A model generated the notes under the pieces. That model made no database searches. It saw only the letters and a list, made by a program, of their open reading frames with translations, and was not told where the DNA came from. This document shows positions 1 to 5,143 of a DNA stretch of 5,143 nucleotides, one piece after another. Location of the stretch: positions 10,535 through 15,677 of the forward strand of contig DNMS01000087.1 of the NCBI GenBank assembly GCA_003488105.1. Direction: 5' to 3'. This DNA comes from Rhodospirillaceae bacterium (lineage in GTDB: Bacteria > Pseudomonadota > Alphaproteobacteria > Rhodospirillales_A > Casp-alpha2). A program made the position numbers and the translations under genes. Each line of letters begins with the position of its first letter. Positions within the stretch are counted from its first letter, which is position 1.

Positions 1-379
1 GCGTCAGATTGGCGTCATTGATCCGCCGCCAGTCGGCGGCCGAGGTTGCGTCCGACGGGCCGCTTTTGCCGAGCCCCACATTGCAATGCAAGATGTCGAG
101 CCGGCCGTGACGGTCGATCACACGCGCCACCAGCGCCTCGACCGAGGCATCGTCCAGCACGTCCACTTCGGAGATTTCCCCGCTGTTCCCCGCCTCGGCG
201 ATCATGTCGCAGGTCACCTGGGCGGCCGCCAGGTCGGTGTCGGCGGCCACCACATGCGCCCCTTCCCGGGCCAGGGCCAGGCAGATCGCCCGCCCGATGC
301 CGATCCCGGGCGCAATCGACCCGGCGCCGATGACCAGGGCCACGCGCCCACTCAATTCCGGGGTTGCCGTGCCACTCAT
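1..379 (-). CDS. SDR-family NAD(P)-dependent oxidoreductase, N-terminal part (3' end outside window)
   Basis: This open frame starts at ATG 379-377 and runs off the left edge after 126 codons. It encodes the Rossmann half of a short-chain dehydrogenase/reductase. Residues 13-31 form strand 1 and the glycine-rich cofactor loop, in the longer form GAGSIAPGIGIG (18-29) instead of plain TGxxxGIG. I recall this form from an SDR subgroup with GAGSxGPGxGxG loops. Asp47 at the end of strand 2 suggests NAD(H) preference. Asp73 fits the adenine-binding DV motif. HCNVG (98-102) replaces the usual NNAG, and Asn124 in NDANL is probably the structural Asn of the catalytic tetrad. The Ser/Tyr/Lys residues lie outside the window, so activity cannot be judged. 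The start is fixed by an in-frame TGA two codons upstream (385-383); a G-run just before that gives a modest ribosome site. The gene follows the LysR gene on the same strand. The substrate is unknown. Confidence 0.9.
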   Translation of the reverse strand, partial: MSGTATPELSGRVALVIGAGSIAPGIGIGRAICLALAREGAHVVAADTDLAAAQVTCDMIAEAGNSGEISEVDVLDDASVEALVARVIDRHGRLDILHCNVGLGKSGPSDATSAADWRRINDANLT

Positions 380-382
380 TGC

Positions 383-598
383 TCAGCCCCCCGCGGCCAA
401 GAGGTGGTCTTGCGGATGCAAGGGGCCGGCAGTGCCGGGATGGCCGTGGGGACCCGGAGGAACGGGGCGAGACTGGTGATCATGATGGTTTTCCAATGGT
501 CGGAAGAAGAAGTGGTCGGTGCTCTGCAGATTACCAAGTCCAGGCGACATGGAAACCACCGGGTCGCCCCCAGCCATGACGCGCCAGGTTTCATGCAC
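383..598 (-). CDS. possible small histidine-rich protein, unrecognised (doubtful ORF)
   Basis: This is a 71-codon ORF between the LysR gene and the SDR gene. It has a GTG start at 598-596; an internal ATG at 577-575 is an alternative. In its favour, AGGTGG (610-605) lies 6 bases before the GTG, and the start overlaps the LysR 3' end by 8 bases, as in coupled genes. The C-terminal half is rich in His and Pro, with 9 His in 71 residues and stretches such as ENHHDHQ and GPHGHPG. A hand count of GC by codon position gives roughly 75, 49 and 68 percent: second position lowest, as in coding DNA, but a weak third-position bias for this genome. It is in the same frame as the SDR and ends at TGA, one codon before the SDR ATG. 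I recognise no domain. It may be real, a decayed remnant, or chance. Confidence 0.3.
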   Translation of the reverse strand: MHETWRVMAGGDPVVSMSPGLGNLQSTDHFFFRPLENHHDHQSRPVPPGPHGHPGTAGPLHPQDHLLAAGG

Positions 599-1511
599 CG
601 AGCCCCACCTGTTCCCACGCCGGCGACCGGCCGATCCGGTCCACGAGGAAGTCGATGAAAACCCGGACTTTCGCGGTCAGTACGTTGGCGCTTGGGTACA
701 CCAGCCACAGTGCCGCCTGATTGTCGATTTGATATCCGGGGAGCACCTGAACCAGGGAGCCGTCCGAAATCTCCGGATGCACGCTCCAAAGCGAGTTCAT
801 GGAAATGCCGGCGCCGGCAAGCGTCGCGACCTTCTGGCTGAGACCATCGTCGACCGTCATCCGGCAATTTGCCTGCTTCGGATCGAAATCTCCCGTGCGC
901 CCTGCCGGCCCGATCAGCTTTCTGGCGGTCTGATCCCTGAACGCGATCAATTGATGGTCGCGCAAGTCCTCCGGCGTCGACGGCGTCCCATGTTTCTCGA
1001 GATAGCCGGGTGACGCGCAGAGAATGCGGCGATCATCGGCGAGCTTCCGCGCCTTCAGGCTGCTGTCGGCCAGCGCGGAATTCCGCAGGGCAAGGTCGAA
1101 GCTGCCTTCGATCAGGTCGAACTGCGTGTCGGAAAGGCGCAAATCAAGGTCAATGCCCGGGTGGCGTTCGAGAAAATCGGGAAGAAGCGGCGCGATATAG
1201 ATCTGGGCGAATGAACTCGGCGCGGCGAACCGCAACCGTCCCGTAACCGTCGCCTTGCCATGGCCGAGCGCCGCCTTCGCCGCGTCTTCCTGGGCGATGA
1301 TCTCACGGGCGAAGGGAAGAAACTCCGCCCCTTCCAGCGACAACGCCACCTTTCGCGTCGAACGATGCAGCAAGTCGGCCCCCACCGTGCTTTCCAGCTT
1401 GGCGAGCTTTCCGCTGGCCACGGCCGGCGCCATGCCCAGCGCCCGCCCGGCGGCGCTGATATTCAGCTTTTCCGCCGCCAGGACGAACAATCGCAGGCTG
1501 GTGGTGTCCAT
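591..1511 (-). CDS. LysR-type transcriptional regulator (CrgA-like group)
   Basis: This 306-residue cytoplasmic DNA-binding regulator has the normal length for LysR proteins. Residues 3-61 form the winged helix-turn-helix: a [20 protein letters not shown] helix pair, a recognition helix around 28-40 with the usual S/Q residues replaced ([13 protein letters not shown]), and the wing ending [15 protein letters not shown]. From about residue 90 ([13 protein letters not shown]) it has the periplasmic-binding-protein-like effector domain; the RLSD and FDLALR segments resemble the CrgA/DsdC-type subgroup. The start ATG has AAGGA 7 bases upstream (1523-1519). It is transcribed divergently from the cupin-MDR pair, the classic arrangement for a LysR protein controlling its neighbours, and a T-N11-A palindrome lies 21 bases upstream of its start. 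It probably represses itself and controls the rightward genes, and perhaps the SDR downstream. The effector is unknown. Confidence 0.95.
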   Translation of the reverse strand: MDTTSLRLFVLAAEKLNISAAGRALGMAPAVASGKLAKLESTVGADLLHRSTRKVALSLEGAEFLPFAREIIAQEDAAKAALGHGKATVTGRLRFAAPSSFAQIYIAPLLPDFLERHPGIDLDLRLSDTQFDLIEGSFDLALRNSALADSSLKARKLADDRRILCASPGYLEKHGTPSTPEDLRDHQLIAFRDQTARKLIGPAGRTGDFDPKQANCRMTVDDGLSQKVATLAGAGISMNSLWSVHPEISDGSLVQVLPGYQIDNQAALWLVYPSANVLTAKVRVFIDFLVDRIGRSPAWEQVGLGA

Positions 1512-1531
1512 CTTATTATCCTTGAAATCCG

Positions 1532-1548
1532 AATTCTGAAGCAGAATT
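1532..1548. promoter_or_regulatory. candidate LysR-type operator, T-N11-A palindrome
   Basis: AATTCTG-AAG-CAGAATT is a perfect inverted repeat with 7-base arms and a 3-base centre. Its core, ATTC-N7-GAAT, contains T1534 and A1546 separated by 11 bases, the T-N11-A rule for LysR-family operators. It lies 21 bases upstream of the LysR start codon in the divergent region, where the regulator would be expected to bind. At this distance bound protein would overlap the regulator's own promoter, suggesting autorepression. The assignment is inferred from geometry and position only. Confidence 0.6.
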
Positions 1549-1589
1549 TATCGTGTTTATATATGAAATTAAATCAATATATTTCGCAT

Positions 1590-1607
1590 ATGAGCTGCGG
1601 CGCTCAT
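1590..1607. repeat. inverted repeat ATGAGC-N6-GCTCAT
   Basis: Perfect 6-base arms (1590-1595 and 1602-1607) flank TGCGGC. It lies at the edge of the AT-rich block, about 100 bases before the cupin start. It could be a secondary binding site or a small hairpin in the cupin leader. The spacing does not fit the T-N11-A rule, so it is not simply a second copy of the 1532-1548 site. Confidence 0.35.
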
Positions 1608-1696
1608 CTGCCGCGGCTCTCCGTCAATCGCCCAAATTCACCTGACCTCATCGCCCCTCCCTGGCGGCAGGCGCACCGGCCGCCGCCCCATATGAT

Positions 1697-1700
1697 TAGG
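1697..1700 (+). promoter_or_regulatory. ribosome binding site deciding the cupin start
   Basis: AGGA sits 9 bases before ATG 1710 and lies inside the stretch that starting at ATG 1692 would make coding. It therefore favours 1710 over 1692. The frame is open far upstream, so the ribosome site and the signal peptide are what define this gene start. Confidence 0.6.
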
Positions 1701-1709
1701 ACGAACACA

Positions 1710-2615
1710 ATGCTTCACACCATGCTCCGGAACTCTGTTCTTAGGCAGAAAACGCTTCCGTCCCTCGCCCTTGCCGGCGCGGTGACCGCCGCCTTCACCT
1801 TCGCGCAGATTCCGCCCAGCACCGCCGCCGAACCTGCGCCCCGGGTCGTCCTGGCATCCGACGTCGATTGGACGCCCCTCAACCCCGCGCGCGGCGACGC
1901 CAGCCCAAAGGCCGGCACCCTTTGGGGGGATCGTGCGTCCTCCGGACCGTCGGGCTTTCTCGTGCAGTTTAACGAAGGATTCTCCTCACCGCCGCATATC
2001 CACAACGTCACCTACCGGGGCGTCGTGATCCGCGGCCTCATGCACAACGACGACCCCAAAGCGGCGGACATGTGGATGCCGGCGGGATCATTCTGGACAC
2101 AGCCGGCTGGGGAACCGCATATCACCGCCGCCAAGGGCCGCATCAACCTGGCCTATATCGAAATTCAGGAAGGCCCCTATCTGGTCCACCCGACCGAGCA
2201 GGCCTTCGACAACGGCGAACGGCCGGTCAACGTCGACAAATCGAACATCGTCTGGCTGGACGCATCGGACCTGACCTGGGTCGATCAATCCGGCGCCGCC
2301 GCCACCGCCGAAGGCCCCAAGGTCGCCTTCCTTTGGGGCACGCGCCAGGACGGTCACCTGAACGGGTCCCTCATCAAGCTGCCGACCGGATTCACCGTCA
2401 CGCTGCGCAGCCACGGCGCGACCTTCCGCGCCGTCGTCATCCAGGGATCGACCAAATACCAGGGAGCCGACGTGAAGACCCTGGAGCCGGGCAGCTATTT
2501 CGGTTCGGACGGCGCCTCGGCGCACCGGATCACCTGCGACGCCGCCGCGGGTTGCATCATCTATGCACGCACCCAGGGCAAGTTCGACATCGTTTCGGCT
2601 CCGTCCAAGAAATAG
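1710..2615 (+). CDS. exported two-domain cupin, DUF4437-like
   Basis: The product is 301 residues. Residues 1-40 are a Sec-type signal peptide: basic n-region to K14, hydrophobic [14 protein letters not shown], and probable cleavage after STAA before E41, so the protein should be periplasmic. The rest is two related cupin domains, about 68-160 and 205-296, each opening with LWG-x-R and sharing the TYRGVVIRG / TFRAVVIQG strand. Domain 1 keeps likely metal ligands H96 and H98 (PPHIH) and H137 (AGEPH). In domain 2 the matching positions are R233, H235 and H272, so one ligand is lost. C276 and C282 could form a disulfide. The layout resembles DUF4437 proteins, whose function is not established to my knowledge. 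Only 23 bases separate it from the MDR gene, so they are probably co-transcribed. In-frame ATGs at 1692 and 1722 are alternative starts. Confidence 0.9.
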   Translation: MLHTMLRNSVLRQKTLPSLALAGAVTAAFTFAQIPPSTAAEPAPRVVLASDVDWTPLNPARGDASPKAGTLWGDRASSGPSGFLVQFNEGFSSPPHIHNVTYRGVVIRGLMHNDDPKAADMWMPAGSFWTQPAGEPHITAAKGRINLAYIEIQEGPYLVHPTEQAFDNGERPVNVDKSNIVWLDASDLTWVDQSGAAATAEGPKVAFLWGTRQDGHLNGSLIKLPTGFTVTLRSHGATFRAVVIQGSTKYQGADVKTLEPGSYFGSDGASAHRITCDAAAGCIIYARTQGKFDIVSAPSKK

Positions 2616-2627
2616 CCCCCGTCTTTT

Positions 2628-2631
2628 GGAG
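2628..2631 (+). promoter_or_regulatory. ribosome binding site of the MDR gene
   Basis: GGAG lies 7 bases before ATG 2639, within the 23-base gap after the cupin stop. It fixes the MDR start at 2639, although the same frame is open for more than 500 bases upstream through the cupin gene. Confidence 0.7.
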
Positions 2632-2638
2632 TAATCCC

Positions 2639-3625
2639 ATGAAAGCAATGGTTCTCAACGAATACGGCGACAAGGCCGAATTCCAGCCCGCCGACATTCC
2701 AAAGCCCGCCCCCACACCTGGGCATGTCCTTGTCCGGATCGAAGCGGTCAGCGTGAACACGGTCGACACGATGATCCGCCAGATGGGCAAGGATCTGCCG
2801 ATTTCACCCGACCTGCCCGCCGTGCTGGGCATGGACTTCGCCGGCACCGTCGAAGCCGTGGGGGAAGGCGTCACCGCCTTTGCCCCGGGCGACGAAGTCT
2901 ACGGTTGCGCCGGCGGCTTGGCTGACCTGCAAGGTGCCCTGGCCGAATACATGACGGCCGACGCCAGATTGATCGCGCGCAAGCCCAAGACCGTCTCCAT
3001 GCGGGCGGCGGCGGCACTGCCCCTGGTCGGCATCACCGCCTATGAAGGATTACAAAGAGCAAACGTCCAGGCCGGGCAGAAAGTTCTGGTTCACGGCGGC
3101 GCCGGTGGCGTGGGCCATGTCGCCGTACAGATCGCCAAGCACCTGGGCGCCGACGTTTACGCGACAGGTACGGGCGACGCGCAGATCGCGGTCATTGAAG
3201 GATACGGCGCCACCGCCATTGATTTTCGCGCCGAGACCGTTGCCGAGTATGTGGAGAAACACACCGGCGGCGAAGGCTTCGACGTCATCTTCGATTCCGT
3301 CGGCGGCGCCAATCTGACGAATTCCTTTGAAGCCGCGGCATTGAACGGGCACGTCGCCACCACGGTGTTCCTGGTGGAACTGGATTTGACCCCGGCCCAC
3401 TTCAAGGGCCTGTCGCTGCACGTCGTCTTCATGCTGATCCCCATGCTGCACGACCACAAACGCGAACAGCACGGCGCGATCCTGGCGAAACTCAGCGAGA
3501 TCGTGGATGCCGGCGCCCTGCACCCTCTGCTGGACGACACCCGGTTCGCCCTCGCCGATGTCGGCAAGGCCTACGATCGGCTGACCAGTGGCCAGGCCAT
3601 CGGCAAGGTCGTCGTCAAAGTTTAG
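2639..3625 (+). CDS. zinc-free MDR-family NAD(P)H oxidoreductase (quinone oxidoreductase-like)
   Basis: This 328-residue soluble enzyme of the medium-chain dehydrogenase/reductase superfamily has the usual length. The N-terminal GroES-like domain (about 1-125) carries PxPGHVLVRIEAVSVN (25-40), LGMDFAGTVEAVG (63-75) and FAPGDEVYG (81-89). The Rossmann domain has HGGAGGVGHVAVQIAK (152-167), the cofactor loop typical of quinone-oxidoreductase/crotonase-type members; GKVVVKV closes the protein. The catalytic-zinc Cys and the structural-zinc Cys cluster of alcohol dehydrogenases are absent, so a zinc-independent reduction by NADPH or NADH of a quinone, enone or other electrophile is likely. The segment FMLIPMLHDHKREQHGAIL (about 263-281) is a feature I associate with a subgroup often labelled 'zinc-dependent ADH family' despite lacking zinc ligands. 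It sits 23 bases after the exported cupin, probably in one transcript. The substrate is unknown. Confidence 0.93.
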   Translation: MKAMVLNEYGDKAEFQPADIPKPAPTPGHVLVRIEAVSVNTVDTMIRQMGKDLPISPDLPAVLGMDFAGTVEAVGEGVTAFAPGDEVYGCAGGLADLQGALAEYMTADARLIARKPKTVSMRAAAALPLVGITAYEGLQRANVQAGQKVLVHGGAGGVGHVAVQIAKHLGADVYATGTGDAQIAVIEGYGATAIDFRAETVAEYVEKHTGGEGFDVIFDSVGGANLTNSFEAAALNGHVATTVFLVELDLTPAHFKGLSLHVVFMLIPMLHDHKREQHGAILAKLSEIVDAGALHPLLDDTRFALADVGKAYDRLTSGQAIGKVVVKV

Positions 3626-3631
3626 GTCGCG

Positions 3632-3646
3632 CCGGCGTTTCGCCGG
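3632..3646 (+). other. small hairpin after the MDR stop codon
   Basis: CCGGCG-TTT-CGCCGG forms a 6-base-pair stem with a 3-base loop, 6 bases after the stop. The only T-rich tail is TTGT, so it is a poor terminator by itself. It may protect the transcript 3' end or add to the stronger hairpin downstream. Confidence 0.35.
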
Positions 3647-3660
3647 TTGTCCCGCCAACA

Positions 3661-3688
3661 GAAAAGGCGCCCCGAGGGGCGCCTTTTC
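3661..3688. terminator. bidirectional rho-independent terminator between convergent operons
   Basis: GAAAAGGCGCCC and GGGCGCCTTTTC pair over 12 bases around a CGAG loop. The GC core is flanked by A4 on the left and T4 on the right, so each strand reads as a GC stem followed by T's. It lies 35 bases after the MDR stop and 21 bases beyond the leftward ATPase stop, where it can end both converging transcripts. Confidence 0.88.
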
Positions 3689-3709
3689 CATGTTCGAAGA
3701 CCGGCTGTT

Positions 3710-4501
3710 CTAATGCGCCAGGATCTGGCTCAGGAACAGCTGGGTACGTTCGTGCTGCGGATTGTCGAAGAACGAATGCGGTTCGTTCTGTTCGATGATT
3801 TCGCCGCCGTCCATGAAGATCACCCGGTCGGCCACGGTCTTGGCGAAGCCCATTTCGTGGGTCACGCAAAGCATGGTCATGCCCGTGTCGGCGAGTTCGA
3901 TCATGGTGTCGAGCACTTCCTTGATCATTTCCGGATCGAGAGCCGAGGTCGGCTCATCGAACAGCATGATCTTGGGGCTCATGCAGAGCGACCGCGCGAT
4001 GGCGACGCGCTGCTGCTGACCACCCGACAACTGGCCCGGGAACTTGAGCGCCTGTTCGGGAATCTTGACCCGCTCCAGGTACTCCATGGCGATCGCCTCG
4101 GCCTCCTTCTTCGGCGTCTGGCGGACCCAGATGGGGCCCAGCGTGCAGTTTTCCAGCACCGTCAGATGGGGGAACAGGTTGAAGTGCTGGAACACCATCC
4201 CGACTTCACGCCGGATCAGGTCGATGTTCTTGAGATCGTTGGTCAGCTCGATGCCGTTGACCAGGATGTCGCCCTTCTGGTGTTCCTCCAGCCGGTTGAT
4301 GCAGCGGATCAAGGTCGACTTGCCCGATCCGGACGGCCCGCAAATGACGATCCGTTCCTTGGCCTTCACCGACAGGTTGATGTCCTTGAGCACATGGAAA
4401 TCGCCATACCACTTGTGCATGCCGTGGATTTCGATGATGTCGCCGGATCCCTTGGAGGACCCGATCGCGCCGGCCGTTGCGGCGGTTTGTGTTTCAGCCA
4501 T
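3710..4501 (-). CDS. aapP: general L-amino acid ABC transporter, ATP-binding subunit AapP
   Basis: This 263-residue cytoplasmic ATPase energises a polar amino acid importer. All ABC motifs are intact: Walker [10 protein letters not shown] (55-63), Q-loop Q105, signature LSGGQQQR (158-165), Walker B IMLFDEP (178-184) with catalytic E183, D-loop SALD (186-189) and switch H215. Family-specific stretches such as [41 protein letters not shown] and [14 protein letters not shown] closely match AapP proteins as I remember them. The first 20 or so residues are low-complexity Ala/Gly/Ser/Thr and probably unstructured, as in many AapP proteins. The start ATG has AGGAG 9 bases upstream (4515-4511), and the gene begins 15 bases after the permease stop, so the two are one operon. 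In Rhizobium the AapJQMP system takes up a broad range of L-amino acids. BztD is the equivalent name in Rhodobacter. Confidence 0.93.
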   Translation of the reverse strand: MAETQTAATAGAIGSSKGSGDIIEIHGMHKWYGDFHVLKDINLSVKAKERIVICGPSGSGKSTLIRCINRLEEHQKGDILVNGIELTNDLKNIDLIRREVGMVFQHFNLFPHLTVLENCTLGPIWVRQTPKKEAEAIAMEYLERVKIPEQALKFPGQLSGGQQQRVAIARSLCMSPKIMLFDEPTSALDPEMIKEVLDTMIELADTGMTMLCVTHEMGFAKTVADRVIFMDGGEIIEQNEPHSFFDNPQHERTQLFLSQILAH

Positions 4502-4516
4502 GATTGCTGGCTCCTC

Positions 4517-5143
4517 TTAATGACCCGTGTGCAGCTTCTTCTCGAGGTACAAGGAGTACCGCGACATGAGGAAGCAGCTGATGAAGAAGAAGATGGCGAC
4601 GAAGACGTAGACCTCGGTCGAGAGGCCCTGCCACTTGCTGTCGGCCAACGACGACCGTCCGATCCCCAGGATATCGAGCCGGCCGATGACGATGACCAGG
4701 GTCGTATCCTTGTAGAGGGCGATGAAGGTGTTGACGATGCCGGGGATGGCGATCTTCAGGGCCTGCGGCAGGATGATCAGACGCATGGACTGCCAGTACT
4801 TGAGGCCCATGGAGTCGGCCGCTTCGTACTGTCCCTTGGGGATCGCCTGCAGGCCGCCGCGGATGACCTCGGCCATATAGCCCGAGGCGAACAGCGTGAC
4901 CATGATCAGCATGCGGACCAGCAGGTCGAAGTTGGTGCCCGGCGGCACGAAGTAGCTGAGCATCACGGCCGCCACGAACAGCAAGGTGATCAGCGGCACG
5001 CCGCGGATGAACTCGATGAACGCGACGCAGACGATGCGCAGCACCGGCAGATGCGATTGTCGCCCAAGGGCGAGGCAGATGCCGATCGGCAACGAGAAGG
5101 CGATGCCGGTGACGCCAATGATGACGTTCAACATCAGGCCACC
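4517..5143 (-). CDS. aapM: general L-amino acid ABC transporter permease AapM, C-terminal part (5' end outside window)
   Basis: 208 codons are visible before the TAA stop (4519-4517). The frame stays open to the right edge, reading GGL before the first ATG at 5134, so that ATG is internal and the true start lies beyond the window. AapM proteins are nearly twice this length. About five hydrophobic membrane segments are seen, roughly at visible residues 4-26, 37-66, 74-94, 128-153 and 177-200. The EAA coupling loop that contacts the ATPase is at 107-113 (EAADSMG), followed by the typical LPQALKIAIPG. This inner-membrane subunit forms part of the amino acid channel with AapQ and works with AapP, encoded next to it. 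Assignment to AapM rather than another HisM/GlnP-type permease rests on the following aapP and the overall sequence. Confidence 0.9.
   Translation of the reverse strand, partial: GGLMLNVIIGVTGIAFSLPIGICLALGRQSHLPVLRIVCVAFIEFIRGVPLITLLFVAAVMLSYFVPPGTNFDLLVRMLIMVTLFASGYMAEVIRGGLQAIPKGQYEAADSMGLKYWQSMRLIILPQALKIAIPGIVNTFIALYKDTTLVIVIGRLDILGIGRSSLADSKWQGLSTEVYVFVAIFFFISCFLMSRYSLYLEKKLHTGH

Larger units (their letters stand above)
1512..1709. promoter_or_regulatory. divergent intergenic control region
   Basis: These 198 bases separate the LysR start from the cupin start. The first 80 or so are strikingly AT-rich against the GC-rich surroundings; the remainder returns to normal composition. A weak leftward promoter can be read as TTGATT (1577-1572) with GATAAA (1552-1547), but the spacer of 19 is too long to be convincing. 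A rightward candidate is TTGAAA (1522-1527) with an AT-rich element near 1545-1550, which would leave a leader of about 150 bases. Neither is decisive. Two inverted repeats inside are listed separately. Confidence 0.6.

Noticed and set aside
86..658. 190-codon plus-strand frame over the SDR and LysR ends
   Set aside because: It is antisense to the clear SDR gene, and the His/Arg/Pro-rich product with no recognisable domain is typical of GC-rich shadow frames.
376..867. 163-codon minus-strand frame overlapping the LysR 3' end
   Set aside because: Its upstream half is a shifted reading of the LysR gene, and the protein is Arg/Pro/Trp-rich without any domain. Only its last 72 codons lie outside LysR; these are discussed as part of the junction finding.
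1559..1582. Two ATATAT blocks spaced by 12 bases as a possible operator
   Set aside because: ATATAT is self-complementary and expected in such an AT-rich stretch; the flanking and inner bases do not extend the symmetry, so it is not convincing as a specific site.
1260..1709. N-terminal extension of the cupin frame upstream, including an in-frame ATG at 1563
   Set aside because: It overlaps the LysR gene on the opposite strand and then the AT-rich control region, lacks a ribosome site at 1563, and would bury the clear signal peptide that starts near 1710.
2072..2638. Upstream part of the long frame leading into the MDR gene
   Set aside because: It is an out-of-frame reading of the cupin gene rich in Arg and Pro. 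The MDR homology and ribosome site both place the start at 2639, so there is no fusion protein.
3050..3691. 213-codon minus-strand frame antisense to the MDR gene
   Set aside because: It mirrors the MDR codons, has no domain and runs across the terminator hairpin.
1..5143. CRISPR arrays, tRNA/rRNA genes, insertion-sequence ends or phage attachment sites
   Set aside because: No regularly spaced repeats, cloverleaf-like sequences, transposase fragments or flanking direct repeats were seen on reading the window.

Overview
The window is high-GC DNA with dense, short-spaced genes. It looks like an alphaproteobacterial chromosome, possibly Rhodospirillales-like. The best taxonomic clue is the right end: an AapM-type permease followed by an AapP-type ATPase, the last two genes of the general L-amino acid ABC transporter best known from Rhizobium. 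The genus cannot be fixed from the sequence alone.

Left part (1-1511, minus strand). A LysR-type regulator (591-1511) is followed by a doubtful 71-codon ORF (383-598) and then by the N-terminal 126 codons of a short-chain dehydrogenase/reductase (1-379), which runs off the left edge. All three read leftward and are tightly packed, so they could share a transcript.

Middle (1512-1709). An AT-rich divergent intergenic region separates the regulator from the rightward genes. It holds a perfect 7-bp-arm palindrome (1532-1548) with the T-N11-A geometry of a LysR-type operator, 21 bases from the regulator's start codon, and a second weaker inverted repeat at 1590-1607.

Rightward pair (1710-3625). 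The first gene encodes a secreted two-domain cupin of the DUF4437 type. Only 23 bases separate it from a zinc-free MDR-family NAD(P)H:quinone-oxidoreductase-like enzyme. Regulator, divergent exported cupin, MDR reductase and SDR together look like a small LysR-controlled redox or detoxification locus; the inducer and substrates are not evident.

Right part (3626-5143). A strong hairpin with A- and T-tracts on its two flanks (3661-3688) sits between convergent transcripts and can terminate both. Beyond it, on the minus strand, lie the ATPase (3710-4501) and the 3' part of the permease (4517-5143). The permease is upstream in transcription and truncated at the window edge.

No RNA gene, CRISPR array, insertion sequence or attachment site was seen. 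The window is mostly ordinary. The points worth a second look are the operator-like palindrome, the degenerate second cupin domain, the cupin-MDR gene pair, and the puzzling 376-598 junction.
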